A stretch of 58,480 bases of DNA from Acanthaster planci (Eukaryota; Echinodermata; Asteroidea; Valvatida; Acanthasteridae), in contig NW_019091385.1 of NCBI RefSeq assembly GCF_001949145.1, forward strand, positions 1,048,266 to 1,106,745, written 5' to 3'. Shown here one piece after another: positions 39,501-52,100 of this stretch. Position numbers and translations under genes: made by a program. The notes beneath the pieces were generated by a model. That model was not told the origin of the DNA, made no database searches, and saw only the letters and a list, made by a program, of their open reading frames with translations. Each line of letters opens with the position of its first letter. Within the stretch, counting starts at the first letter, position 1.

Positions 39501-41481
39501 TGTATAGTGTACATATACTTGTCATATTGAGGGTCGTACATGTCTCTCTTTTCAAATTTGCACAGTCATGCATATACATGTACGGTAGAAATGATTTTAC
39601 AATTTTAAGCAAATACGAGACGATTTGACTTGCGTGCATCCACACGTGTCATGCACCGTATGCAGGCACCTTGTGATGAAAACACCCTATCATCGTCCAA
39701 TGCAACATACCCACCCTGAGCTTGAACCCTAATTCCCTAGGGTGTATGTAAAATCATATTGAAATTAGAGGATTTGGGACTGTTAGCATTAATAAGGGAG
39801 TCAATGTTTAAGACCGGCTTAGCAGAATGGACGTGACTATCAGTGTTCAGTCTCGTAAGGTTTATGAATTAATAATAACCTCGAGATAGACACAATTTTA
39901 AAACCCTGTCAATATGTGTATACTTTGTTCTAACTCCAGTAATTTCCTTATGCTGTTGTTTATAAATCATCAATAACTGAGAGGTGATTTTCATTTATCA
40001 AACCAATGAAGAAAAGAGTGCAAAACTGCTCACCTATTACATGTACATTCTTCAATCTTTAATCATTGAGCATGATTATCAACACATCAAATCAAAACGA
40101 TCCATGTTTAGAAGAAAGGCGCTGCGCATAAACATCATGAATTCTAGACATGAAACCTGATGCACAAAAGTAATACTACATGTATTTGATTTGTAATTTT
40201 ACCCTTATCGGAACTACATGATGTACCTGTGTTGCACCACCAAAATAAGTGGCAAACGCAATATAATACGGATTTTATATTTTTAACCAATTCATGTATA
40301 TGTCTGATAAAGTTCATAAACTGTTTCCACGGCAGGGAATGCACACATGTATTCCTTTTTCTTCACTCAACTCATATTAACTTTTAGCTAGTACTTGCAA
40401 AATGGGTTAAATCACCGACATAAATTTTAAAAATTAGATCTCCGCTTGAACAAAACTGATGTGTGTGACAACCGGTACATCAAAATATTTTACTAACATT
40501 GTTTTCCTCTTTGTGTCCGTCCTTTTCAAAATAAAATGCACATGTACCAACAATGTATCTGTAACAAAATTATCATGACCTTAAAGATTGGAAATACAAA
40601 AACGTTAGAAAGAACGTCACAACGGGGGACTGGGTTTACTTGAAAGATCTCTGCCGTCCCTGACCATATACTGTAGTTACCAGGTGCCCAATTTCACCAC
40701 TTATTGTCAATTGTGATTGGTTTTCGTAGTAAATGGCAAAATACATGTAAGGAACCTGGCAGCTACACGGTCTGACGGTAACGGACGTTAGGCAACATGT
40801 ACATCATTACATGTACAAACATAACAAATGGAGAAGTGCATGTAGGTCTGTAGACATGCACAGAAAATCACAGAAAGCACCTACACAGAAAAATGGAAAA
40901 ACATGCAATTTGGGGGCAAACAAATCTGAAATAAAAAATTAAAAAATTAACATACAAAATACAGACATGAATGAAATGACACCCACCATGCCCACCAACA
41001 ATTTGTTAAAACATTAATGGTAAAACAGTATCCTAGGCATTTTTGTCCATCATGCGTAGGCAGAGAGAGGTAGCAAACATTAAGATAACAGCCCGTGGTG
41101 CTCAGCAGGTATGGCAAGGTTACATTTTACAAATTCTCTAAATGTTTGCCATGTTTGCCCCCCCCCATAAAATACTTAGTTCTGGATCTTTCCTCGTCAA
41201 CCATGAACATCCAGGCATCATGCATGTAAAGCTCACGAACTCCCGTGCTCACATTCTATCTAGTCTACACTTCTGCAACGGCAATCCAGCGTTCCCCCCT
41301 TTCACTGTTTCACCCCCAAATCATCCCCCCAAATCCAGTCAATAACCAACCTCATCGCCACCACAGAAACCAGTTCGGCAGAATTGGCAAGATGCGCTGT
41401 CCGTTTCTTCAGAACTTGCCGTAAAGTGAAGTAAACAAGCGGGAAAAACGCGGAGCCAACACTTGCTAGTAGCAGCCCCAT
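33583..41481 (-). CDS. TLCD3A: TLCD3 (FAM57A/B-type TLC-domain membrane protein)
   Basis: Exons: 41351-41481, 37634-37720, 34713-34917, 34465-34560, 33583-33894; phases join to a 276-residue protein (human TLCD3A 257). Multiple hydrophobic segments. Diagnostic TLC blocks: AMRLTSLLQAVMSS, DRHWIINAY, FGLPYMLYDIVAM, LMILHHLG, GDFFIGCMFMTEVSTPFVSL and RILNFPFMYWIYGRS; these match TLCD3A/TLCD3B closely and TLCD4 less well. The conserved His pair (LHHLG) of the TLC fold is kept. The family acts in ER/plasma-membrane lipid metabolism, and mammalian TLCD3B has been linked to ceramide synthesis; activity here is inferred. I chose the ATG at 41481 (CAAGATGG) because the human protein starts with a comparable hydrophobic helix; an in-frame ATG 36 bases upstream (41517) would add 12 polar residues. 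It is divergent from SGF29. This looks like the single pre-duplication gene, so the A/B suffix is nominal. Confidence 0.93.
33995..34231. repeat. 54-bp tandem repeat, about 4.4 copies, in TLCD3 intron 4
   Basis: Units start at 33995, 34049, 34103, 34157 and 34211 (partial), each with CTTGTTGG, TTCAGCATGGTTAACC and CTAGGGACCATT. Because 54 is divisible by three, open frames persist on both strands. It lies just 3' of the 34465-34560 exon, inside the intron, and shows no splice support as coding. Confidence 0.95.
34918..37633. other. TLCD3 intron 2, no gene seen
   Basis: This 2.7-kb intron holds no recognisable exon on either strand. Short open frames, such as 36578-36874 plus, show no conserved motif. 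An A/T-to-G homopolymer tract lies near 36929-36949. Confidence 0.5.
37981..38296. mobile_element. Short element with GTTTAACCCTA terminal inverted repeats (MITE-like)
   Basis: The 316-bp stretch opens GTTTAACCCTAACC and closes GGGTAGGGTTAAAC, an 11-14-bp terminal inversion. Inside, GTAGTAATC...AGCGCT occurs twice (38031-38045, 38192-38209). No open frame and no clear target duplication is present, so the call is tentative. Confidence 0.4.
38667..38725. repeat. Tight hairpin with TTAACCCT-type arms
   Basis: Arms 38667-38690 and 38702-38725 pair over 24 positions with about three mismatches around an 11-base loop. The flank (38609-38650, AACCCTAACTCC...AAAATCATAT) recurs with small changes at 39727-39760, so the hairpin may be part of a dispersed repeat family. 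Confidence 0.65.
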
Positions 41482-42430
41482 CTTGAATGTTACCCGAATG
41501 TCGTCGTTCACGTGCATTTGGATATGGGGAAGTGCTGCACGGGTAGGTCAGGAAATAAGAATTCAACAAGAAATTTTGCGAACGCGCAAAGCGCTTAGCG
41601 AGTTAACGACACTTAGTTAATGTTGGACCACATGAATCTCGTCCCCAGTAATGCAATTGTCGACGTTTACTACAGTAAATTGTGTTTACTGAGTAAATCC
41701 ATCGTGAAATCGTTCGCTTTCTTACGAGGTTGAAAATATTCAGGCATCGAGTACCTGGACTCGTTTTTGTCTATCTGAACGTATCTGTCATATGGGAGTT
41801 ATACGATAGCAGCTGGTTATCTGTCTACATGCACTTCATGCGTATAGTGCTGATCATCATCTAAACAAAGAATGGAAAAGCACAGGCCTTAATTTCCGTC
41901 ATTTTGAAATTTTAAGCCATTTGTCGACTGGTGAGCTTTTTTTCCCATTTACCAGTTTATTTATAGACCCAGTATCAGATCTGTTGTTACAGTGGCAACG
42001 CTTTATGGGGTAATTGTTTTCATTAAAAATAAAAATTCCAAGTGGTCAGCAATCAGTGGCAATGCTCTGCATTGTTGAGGAATTTTACTAAATTAATTGA
42101 TGCGCCATATGTGTTTTAGTTTTTGGTTTGCAACTTTGAGTTTAAGTTGCAGTATAATGCGCTTCAAAAATATTTTCATTATGTCATATGCATGTTATTA
42201 TAATGTGTGGACAATTTTAAAACATTTTTGCTATTTTTGAAATAACGTGATAGTCGCTAGGTCCCTTATTTTTCCATGTAAGTCTTAGACCTAGGCCTAC
42301 TGCAAAAACCAATCAGACTTGACAAGTGGTGAAATTAGGGACCTGGCGACTGTATGGTCACACACATTGGGCCTACAGACAAATTTGTATCCATTCAGGA
42401 ATCAGTCGGCAGCAGATCATATAGATAGGC
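41482..42430. promoter_or_regulatory. Divergent promoter region between TLCD3 and SGF29
   Basis: 949 bases separate the two start codons, which point away from each other. There is no TATA box at an obvious position for either gene. Two gene-free, moderately A+T-rich segments flank a slightly GC-richer part next to TLCD3. Shared regulation is an inference from geometry only. Confidence 0.45.
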
Positions 42431-45400
42431 ATGAGGCGTGCTAAGTCTGCTCCATCTACTACCTCTGGAGGATCTACTAGTACTGCTCCTGCATCAAGCT
42501 CTGCTGACAAGAATATGACATCTGCAACAACAACAGCAGCTGCAGCAGAGAAGACGACAGGGTCTGCACAGGGTGCTGCTGCATCACCTGCTGCTCAAGT
42601 AAGGACAGCATGGAGAATGATACAAGAAGACAAGATGTTGGGATGAAGATAATGAAACAAGACAATCTGTGATCCTGACCAATCCACTGTGTCTGTACCC
42701 CTCAGAACTGTGGAGTCCAACGTCCGTTCTGCTCCCACAAGCAGGGCAGATGTCGAGCTCAACAGTTCTGGGGGTACTGTCTCGTTACCTTTTGTTGTGG
42801 TGTTAGAATGCCAAGTCAATCAAGCATGCAACTTTTCCTCGGAGCAGCTGATTTCCTCATTTTTCACTTCACACTCATGCAGTTGAAAATTGAAAAACAT
42901 TGTTCAAAGCCTTGTGAAGATTGGAATTTCCTCATTTTTTGTCAAAGTCCAAGTTGCATGCCTGATCACTGAGATCTGACTGCGACACAGTGCACTTATT
43001 ACATCCCAGCTATAGTATCAGTGTCAACTCTATGTATACACATATATGTAGCTGGGTCCAGCCCAACTATAGTTGGGACAGTGCTGTAGATGGGCATTAG
43101 TTACTCAACACCATACCACCATGACCTTGGTGCCGAGGTTCTTCAAAAGTAGTGCATGGTGTTGTAGAGTTAGGAGAAATGAAATGTTTTGCTATTGCTA
43201 TTTTCATCCAAGAACTTTAATCTATCCATGAAGCCTACTTGTTGTAGTAGTACGCAGCATTTTGGACAAAAGGTCTTTCGTTCTCTGCCAAGATCAACAG
43301 GTTCATAGGATTGGGTCAGTGTGACATCTTGCTAGGTTCAGCTCAACTAAACATGATTTGAATTTGCTGTGAATTGCAGGCCCATGCGGCTATCACAGAT
43401 GCAGGTGCCTCTATCCAAGACATGCTGAAAGAACTACACCGATTGGTCAAAGAAACTCAAATGGAGAGGGCGAAAAGCGAACAGACACTTCAGACCATCA
43501 ACAAGACTCATGAGCGCATGCACTCGGAGGGGAAGATCTCGCCATATTTCAAGTCCAAACTGAGAACGTTGTATCAGTCGGCTGTAACTGAGGCAGAGAG
43601 CGAGGCAGAGTATGGCTTTGTTCGACTCAGACATTATGGCTATGGCTAGGACATTCTTGCCACCTGTTCATACTTGTGACTGTCTATAGCCCTTGACAAA
43701 AATACCACCTTTTGCTACAGCCAGGATCAATTAATTCAGTGCAAAATCATTAAATGAGTTGATCCTAAACTCAAACATCTTTCACTCAAGAATAGAACTA
43801 GTATTTCTCTGTTAGAACCATTCTGATTCAAAGTTTTCCATTTGAAAACGAGTTTAAACTTTCAAAGCTTAACTTCCAATTTTGTACTGTCTTCCAAAAT
43901 CGGTTCAGCCAGTTTTTTATTCATCAAATCACAGGATACTTCGAAAGGCCTTGAAAAAAATAGCCGACATCAAAGCGGTACGAAATGAGCAGCGTCTACA
44001 GGCCAAGAATGCTGGATTGTATACAGACGCTGATGGGCCGAGGAAGACGATGAGAAGAGGAGTACTGATGACTATGTTACAACAAGCAGCTTTAACATTA
44101 CCGTTGTGGATTGGTCGACCAGGGGAAAGGTAGATACCTTACCACATGGTCATAAGAGGTCTTGGGCCTGAGAAATCTACAGACTACATCGAAGTGTGGA
44201 CCATGTTCTTAAGCCTTTCTTTGATATAAATCTTTAACGTTTTCTTTTACTGCTTATTCCAATAATTTTTGTCTTTTATAGACAGCATTTTGTAAGCATT
44301 TGTTGTTTACTTTTTGTTTTGCAACATCAGTGGTTGTAAATACTTGCAAATACTCTGTCAATTTGGGAGGTAATTTCGATTATTTTTCATATTTGCCATC
44401 CCTGCAGTCCACCAGCACTGTGTGGTGCCGTCCCAGCAGAGAATAACTACCTCGCCAAACCTGGGGACAAGGTTGCTGCTCGGGTCAAAGGTATCGATGG
44501 TGATGAGAACTGGATTCTAGCTGAAGTGGTATCATTCAACCCTGCTACCAATAAATATGAAGTGGATGACATCGATGAAGAAGGAAAAGAGTAAGAAGTG
44601 GGACTTTCTAAGGGCACAATTTCAAGATGGAGAACTATCGACTTTTTATTTTTGGGGGAGGGTTTTAATTTGTCGTAATCAACCATTACTGAGGTTCATT
44701 AATATGTTCTTGGTAATCTTCAATGTACTTTTACTCCCAGACGTCACTTGTTGTCCAAGAGGAGGATTGTTCCGTTGCCGCTGATGAAAGCAAACCCAGA
44801 GACCAACCCTGAGGCACTTTTCAAGAAGGGCACGGTAGGTTCCAATTTGAACTTAGAACTGCAAGCAAGTTTTCCTCTTAGAAATGTTTTATTGGCACTT
44901 GAAAATAATGTTAAAACAGAGAAAATTTTGATGACTTCCCATCTTAACTTTGATTTACATTGTACCTAATAAATGCCCTGATACCATCTCTAGCCAACAG
45001 TTCAGTCATTAAACGTGAATAAAGGATTCACTCCACCTCACTTTGAGTACTCTGAAACATACGAGAAATCTGAAATCTCAATCTTTAAGTTGAGTAGCAA
45101 ACTTCATAATCTGTCTGGGTTTCAGGAATTGCACGTTGATTGATAACATGAATGTCTGATTTGTTTTCTTGTTCTAGTTGGTGATGGCCCTGTATCCACA
45201 AACAACATGCTTCTACAGAGCGCTCATTGATGCACCCCCTGAAGGGGTAAGCATTAGTATGGTAGAAAACTCATTGAAATGATGACAAATAGGGACGAAT
45301 TCAGAAAAGTCGGTCTTTTAGGAGAGAATGCATTTGGCACCTCCAAGCACAGCATGTAGTTCATAAGTCTGTAAACATTTCATTTAAAGAAGATGCATTC

Positions 45401-45780
45401 AGACTGGAAACCGGTGGAGTTCCTATTGGGTCTTATGGTAGAACAGGTGCTCCTAGGCTGTGCTTGCTAGGAGTAATCAGTGTTTCTATTCAGAACAGGT
45501 TCATGTTCCTACCATTCCAATTTCTGAAATCTTCCGTAGCCAGCTCATGGTATCCAGAAACACAGGCTATTGACAGTATTTGGACTTAAGTAAAACTATC
45601 TAAACAGGCATGATTGCACTGCTTTGATGTACAGTGATGGTTAACTGTATGTCTTTATTTCAGCCCATGGATGATTACAACGTGTTGTTTGAGGATAACT
45701 CCTATGCTGATGGCTATTCACCTGCCCTCAAAGTGGCCCAACGGTATGTTGTACAGGTCAAAGAACCACGACGGCGATGA
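42431..45780 (+). CDS. SGF29: SGF29, SAGA/ATAC complex tandem-Tudor subunit
   Basis: Exons: 42431-42598, 43380-43609, 43935-44129, 44408-44590, 44741-44834, 45178-45246, 45664-45780; phases join to 351 residues (human 293). Residues 1-56 are a Ser/Thr/Ala-rich extension encoded by exon 1. Next comes a coiled-coil (LKELHRLVKETQMERAKSEQ, KTHERMHSEGKISPYFKSKL) and the conserved PRKTMRRGVLM and TLPLWIGRPGE linker. The SGF29 tandem Tudor domains follow: PGDKVAARV, WILAEVVSFN, NKYEVDDIDEEGKE, LYPQTTCFYRALI, YNVLFEDNSYADGYSP, ending VKEPRRR-stop. The family reads H3K4me2/3 and is part of the HAT module of SAGA with GCN5, ADA2 and ADA3. The aromatic and acidic residues that line the pocket (DDIDEE, TTCFYRA, FEDNSYADG) are intact. 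It is the only plus-strand gene here; it is head to head with TLCD3 and tail to tail with RAD1. Confidence 0.97.
43062..43077. repeat. Perfect 16-bp palindrome in SGF29 intron 1
   Basis: CCCAACTATAGTTGGG is its own reverse complement. A related word, CCCAGCTATAG, lies about 55 bases upstream. No factor is assigned. Confidence 0.7.
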
Positions 45781-46115
45781 ATAATGCTGACCCACGTCTG
45801 GACAAAATGCCTGTCAAGTGCTACAACTTCGACAATGGCAACTTAGCTGAAGGTGGTACCAGTGGTGACCAGTGGACATTTGTACACCTGGACTCCGGCC
45901 ACCATTTAGAATGGTCACTCTTCTGTTGTGGTCAATTGTGCATGTGAACTCTGACCACCAAGTTGCTTGACCACTGCAGTACTTGAAGGTCGCATCTCCT
46001 CTCACGTACAGACAACCATCAAAGTATACATGTAATTAACCTTGTGACCAGTAGACAAGGCCAATTACTAAGCCATTTTGACCAAGATGAAGGCAATGAG
46101 GAAGATATCAAAGTC
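45781..46115. other. Convergent 3' region between SGF29 and RAD1
   Basis: 335 bases separate the two stop codons. Neither strand has AATAAA or ATTAAA here. The nearest canonical hexamers are at 45654-45659 (minus, inside the last SGF29 intron) and 47002-47007 (plus, inside a RAD1 intron), so the mature transcripts may overlap as antisense pairs. Confidence 0.6.
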
Positions 46116-49100
46116 TCAGTCATAGTCCTCCTCTTGTTCTTCATCAGGGGCACACTAGAGAAGAAAAACAATCACAAATATCAAGTCAAGAAATGAAAAA
46201 AATCGTTGTTGCCACTTTGGAATTCCTAGGTTCTGGATTCATTGTGATATGCCACTGGTGGTTATAGGAGGCTGTGACTAGATCAGTGTTCTTTTTGTGT
46301 TTGTATCAAAGCCACAAATATAGAGCAACAGTGAGTGCCTGGCTAAGTGGTTCAAAATGTTTTGAAGCTAGCAACAGCCAAAGGCAGTGTAACTAATGGG
46401 TGTCATCACTGACTGGACATACTGATCTTCTCAAGACCTTAATGAAAAAAAACAGCACTGTTCAGTATGTAAGCCATTTCATGTTGAACTCTCGGAGGCT
46501 ATAATGAATCAATACGTATCTGGAAGTTGTATCATTCAACCCTTCTGACCTGTACCCAAAATATCCCAGGTGTGTAAAATCTTTGACTTGCTTATGTGTA
46601 AACTCTTTGAAATTGAAAGGGATCGTATACAACACTGCTTGGAAAAAATTTGGATCAAGTGGACGTTCAGCTCTAGCCAGTCTCTGACCAAGCCTACTTA
46701 CATAATATTCTACAAAACATATCTGGCCATCCTCGTTACGGATCATGTATTGCAGAGACAGGAAACCACGATTATCTGTTCTGATGGAGACCTTGGTTGA
46801 TGACATGAGGGCTTTAATTGTTGGTTTGAGCAGGACTAACTTGTACCTATCAAATGGAAGGCAAGCAAATATTATGGCCAATGGCTTCATGCATGAGTTG
46901 TAGAGGGCAGTATTTGGTCTGTTCGGGAATATCAAATGTAACTTGTTTCAATAGCCGGAATCAGAAGTCATTTAAAACCTTGTAAATTGTCCCAAATGTA
47001 CAATAAATGAACACTTTTATTACTCATTTTCAACTTCACCTGTTTGATTGTGTCTGTGTACATTGGAAGGATTCCACAAGGTCAGAGTCTTTGGGGAAAT
47101 CTGACTGAAATGAAAAAAAGAGAACAAAACTGTGAATAATTGATAAATCTTACACAAGGATTACCAAGCTACCAATGATGAGATAAATGTGTATCTTCCT
47201 TAAATACTGACTAAAGAAACTTACATGGGCACTGCCCGCGTTACCAAATGTCGAGAGTCTGAAGTAAGGTTTGTCAGGTGACATCAGAATCTCTAAGACC
47301 TCACTAGTCATGTCTAATTCCTGGAAAGCGTCCTTCAAACACTCCGACTGAAAAAAAGCATGCATTTAATCTCCATCATTAGGACAAATATCTTCCAGTG
47401 ACAGCCATGTTATGGATTTCCACCAGTTCTGACGAAGGTATTCTGACATCTTGCTCCTACCTTCATGATGATCTTATTGATGACATTTGCGCCGCTGAAG
47501 TTGAAGTCTAGCGTTTCCTCAGGTTCCAAGGTTTTGATGCTACAATCAGTCACCACTCCATTCTCTTCCAATCTAAGATTGAGATCAAAAGCAACACAAG
47601 AAATAGGAAATTTCCATGACAACCACCTTCTATCAGTATTCAATGGTAGCTGTTTGTAAGATAATCAGAGAGCAGTTGCTCACAGGAATCTTCTCAGTAT
47701 TATTAAGGACACTGGAATTTTAAAGAGAAAAGCTGACCTGAGGTGACGTTACACAACCATTTACATCAACAGCAATTTCCAAGAATCTCTGTGCTTCAGA
47801 AAGACTACTTCAGAAAGTCTTTGTGCCACTATTGAGAATTAAACCACGACTAAAGTCTTCAAATGTATAAAACTTTCAAAAAACAATTTAAGCATACAAA
47901 CTCCAAGGGTCTACCACCACAAATAGGATTCATTATTCATATTATTGAACATAGTGCTATGTATAATATTCAAATGTGACCATCAACGACTTGGTTTCTC
48001 TCAATGCCTTACAAGAGAAGTAATGGCGTGCCATAGCCACCGTAACACATCTTCAATGCAGGAGTCACTCCAGGTGTTCCTGTTCCAAATATGGTCAAAC
48101 ATTCCTGTTGAAAAAGATGAACAGGAAATACAATTGATAGGCTGGTCCAAAAAAGAAAATGATCCATTTTCTCCATGTACATCTCAGACAGGTGATACAA
48201 GTGTAAGTCAAAAACCACTGGCAATGGTGCAGGGTGTTCTTAGCTGGATTGTACATCACATACATGGATTGGTAACAGTTTCAACTAAACCCCAACAGCA
48301 CATTTTCAAAGCCTGGAGGTCAATGAATATAGCTACATGTACCTCTATTGCACACAGCTAGCGTCCTGCAGTCCTTACCAGCATTAAAGAAAGTGCCACT
48401 GGCTTAATGGAAACTTTTGCATTTTAATGACTCAAGAAAAATGTCTGGTAAGGCAGACAGGGGTCAGCGGTTCAGAGTTAGGTTTTAAAAAAAAGATCAC
48501 ACATCTGCATATCCTTTCACTAGTATCAGTTTTCTTACCAGTAAGATTGTGAGGTTGACCATGAATGTAGCAGACTGCTCTTGGATGACGTATTCCTGGA
48601 AGATTCCAGCTTGAATGAAAGCATTTGCCTGAACGCTTTTGGAATCCTCCACAGTCACTTTGAGTCCATTTTCACTGGCAAAGACTGTTGCTAGCTGGTT
48701 CAGTAAAATATGGTATAAAAATATTAACTGCTTCAAGATGTACAGTTGAACTAGCCTCCCAAGGAGATCCATGGAGCATTCTTTTTTCCCCAGGCGAAGC
48801 CGAATGAAAACAGAATACTCTCTGGAACACCAAGGCAGACTAATTTTACTGTACCAAGAGATGAAGCAGTCAGTATTTCTTTTATCAAACCTCACCCACA
48901 GGCTCATGCTGTGAGCCAGAATACATGCCTGGGTACTATTCATGGTTTCGTTCCTTTAGTTCTTTGGTTGCTATGGATATAGTTCTTTGGTTGCTACGGG
49001 TATAGTTCTTTGGTTGCTACAGGTATAGTCCTTTTTCAGAGGAAGGCTTCATATGTATAGTCTTTTTGAAATAGTGGTACAAAAATAGCAAAACTACATG

Positions 49101-52100
49101 TAGCCAGCGCCACATGACACACTTTGGACATCGAAGATACAAAATCTGTGGGTGAGGTGTTATAAAAAGTTTGAATTAAATTTCTTGTTCTTATTGCTTG
49201 TTTTTTAATTGTATTTCAATTTAACTTAACTTCATTTAACCAGCCAGCACTAAACAACATTATCTAATTTCTCTATTCCCCCACTGAAATCGAGTGAGCA
49301 CAGGGCTCAGTGGTTACTGAGTTGGCCTTGAGAGCATCATCTGCCACTCTCCCTCACTGGATGATAAGCGAAGAGAGCACGTGATTGCAGTACAGACTTC
49401 CAGCCAGGCTACACTGTCAAATTACAATTTTTTTCCCTATCTAAAACAGTCCTTAGATGTTCTGAACCAAATTTCAAATTAAATTGCACAACATGTCACT
49501 TCAGTTCTTTGCTCATGTTCTTTTTGTGGTATGTGACTCTGGCACATTTTTTCAAGAATATGGTTAGGGACATGAATAAATTAATGAGGGTGCTGTTTAT
49601 TTGGGAACTCATATTTAAAAAAAAAATCTTGATTAAAATGCATGTTTTTTGCATGCTGTAGCTTCTCTATTCAATTTCCAATAGCAAATGTTTTGAAATT
49701 TGAAGAGAAGCCAGCATTTGATTCATTGAAATCAGGCACAAATAAGAACAAAGATTTTAAAGTATGAATTTTGAGCTTATGACTTAAAATCCACTCTCAT
49801 TTTGTGTACAAAATAATCACAGTTTGCTTTGCATTACATGTGTACAAAAAACATCTCAAAACATTCCCGCTTCAAATTGGTTTTTCTTTGCTTTGCAGAG
49901 TCCGATGGAATCCACATTTATATCAAAAGACTTCTTATGACACCCTCTTCACTATAAATAAACTTCACAAATAAAACAGAAAAAATAATTGAAAATTTTT
50001 CAGCCTCCCTAATATGGTATTAAATTTAGTGCCAACAAGAAGTACTGTGTGACGGGATGACAGCTAAAAAAAAACTCTTTGTTTCTTTTGAAACTGGGAA
50101 CATGACATACCCACTAGAAGGAGTATGGGGTGCTGTGCCAATGTTAGGCCAAGAAGAATTAATTCCTTGTTTAGCATCAATGCCTGACTGGATTTTCCCT
50201 ACCGCCCCGACTTCTTTTGATATTTCCAATTTTTAAACAAATTTCCGGCCCTTTTCAACTTTGCAGATGTGTCTGCACCACAGAAATGGTCGTGTTTTTG
50301 TTGTTTAATTCTCTAGTCTTGTCCTCAACCATGACTGATTGATCTGAACATGCTGTTACGGAACACTCAAGTATTACAAAATTGTAGGTAGGATGGGTTA
50401 CTGTATTACTGCAGTAGTTGTCACATTTCCGAACTAAAATAAAGATTGCTTGCTCATCTTCCTGAATTATCCTATCCTTGCTATTGTTTTAAACTCTTAC
50501 TTTTTAACTTGATTCATAACATCTTGTTTGTGGTTCAATTTCTTTTCCTCTACGATGGCTCAGAAAATCTGTATGAACACCGTATGCAAGTGCAGGTGTA
50601 GTCTGAATTATGTCAGTATCAAGAAATGATTTCTACGATGGCCTTTGTTTATGAATAAATAAAGATAAAAAGAATGATTTTTTTTCAGAGGAAACGAATT
50701 ACCCTCATTTTGTGATAATGTTCCATTTTCCATATAATTGACTCAATTTTTCCAGTCTTCTTCTTAAAGATGCCCAATGCTGAGAGAACAAGATGGGAAC
50801 AATTACATTTTGTCACCTTTCCCTTATTCATCCGGAAAGGAATGACTTCATTTTTTAAATGTAGCAACAACTTTGACATTCATCTTATTACTTAAATTGG
50901 TGTTTTACCAAAGGAATAATAAATATGTGGGTATTGCAGATTTCATTTTCTTGGAGGACTCATTCTCTTATCGATGTCTGAAACAATTGTTAAAGACATC
51001 TCCTTTCTTAGTTCTAATTCTCCGAGAGTTATAACCATCTCATTAAACCTGAACTATTTTATTCAAAATTTATGCTACAAATTCTAAATATCCGTTGCAA
51101 AATTCTTCAAATTGTATAAGAAAAGCAAAAAACTGCAACAATAATGCCGATGTAATTATTCGCTCAATGCCTTGGGCGTGGAGGGTAAAAGTATGATTGA
51201 TACAAGTCTATTGTAATGGAGTTGGGGCACGCACTTTACGCATGCAAAAAGTAAAGGTGTTTCAACGCGGAAGCCCTTATTTTGACTCTGAAAAAAATGG
51301 GCATTTTTGCAGTTAAATTTTCCTTTACAGGATTTAGACACCTTTGGCCATTTTGAAATTGACATATAGGAACCCAGCAAGGGCAGGGTGGCATTAGAAA
51401 TAACTGTTAAAGAGACAGACAGTAAGTACATGTAATGACAGACATGGTCAAGGAGGATTTATAAATTTCGGAAAATTCACATCTTTTAGTTTTATTGAAA
51501 TTATCAAAATTTAAGGAAACATGCAGAATTTTTCTCTGTTTTCATAAAACTTATCCTCAGGCCATAGTATGTCTTGGGTGAATGTTGCCGATTATAAACT
51601 CACTGGCAATGCAAAATTCAAAATTTCCAATACCGCAATAATATCGGAACCAAGTAATGTACATGTGTAGGGGCCTAAAGGATGTTAGCAAAGTTTTAGT
51701 TTACTGAAAAGTCTGGACACACAGGAAAATACTAGTTTGAAATATCAAATATTGAGGAGTAATTGCAGAATATCTCACCACTCCAAAAAACGACCCCTGG
51801 AATGACTGGTTACGTGGATACAAGGTAAAAATCCCTTAATTAATTAAGAAGAGTGTAACACTTTGACTTGTACCTGGCTATGACTATGAGGTTGATCATG
51901 TGGGGTGGCGGGTATTCTGCAATTTATTCTGCATTGGAATATGGAATATCAAAGGTCCTCCTGGCCCCAAAATATACCTTTGAGTGATGATATTGATAAA
52001 CAAGGAATTAATTTTAATCGGTCTTATGATTTGATGATGACTTAGACTCAGTGCATCAGTCACTGCACAATGTCCACAGCTGATACGGACAAGGTGGAAA

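Larger units (their letters stand above)
37721..41350. other. TLCD3 intron 1, with small repeat elements
   Basis: This 3.6-kb intron has no coding signal. It contains a short-TIR element (37981-38296), a tight hairpin (38667-38725) and dense ACATGTAC words (38814-38842, 38906-38922). Confidence 0.5.

Noticed and set aside
41482-41517. Upstream in-frame ATG for TLCD3
   Set aside because: It would add a polar 12-residue leader before the first membrane helix; the ATG at 41481 has better context and matches the family start.
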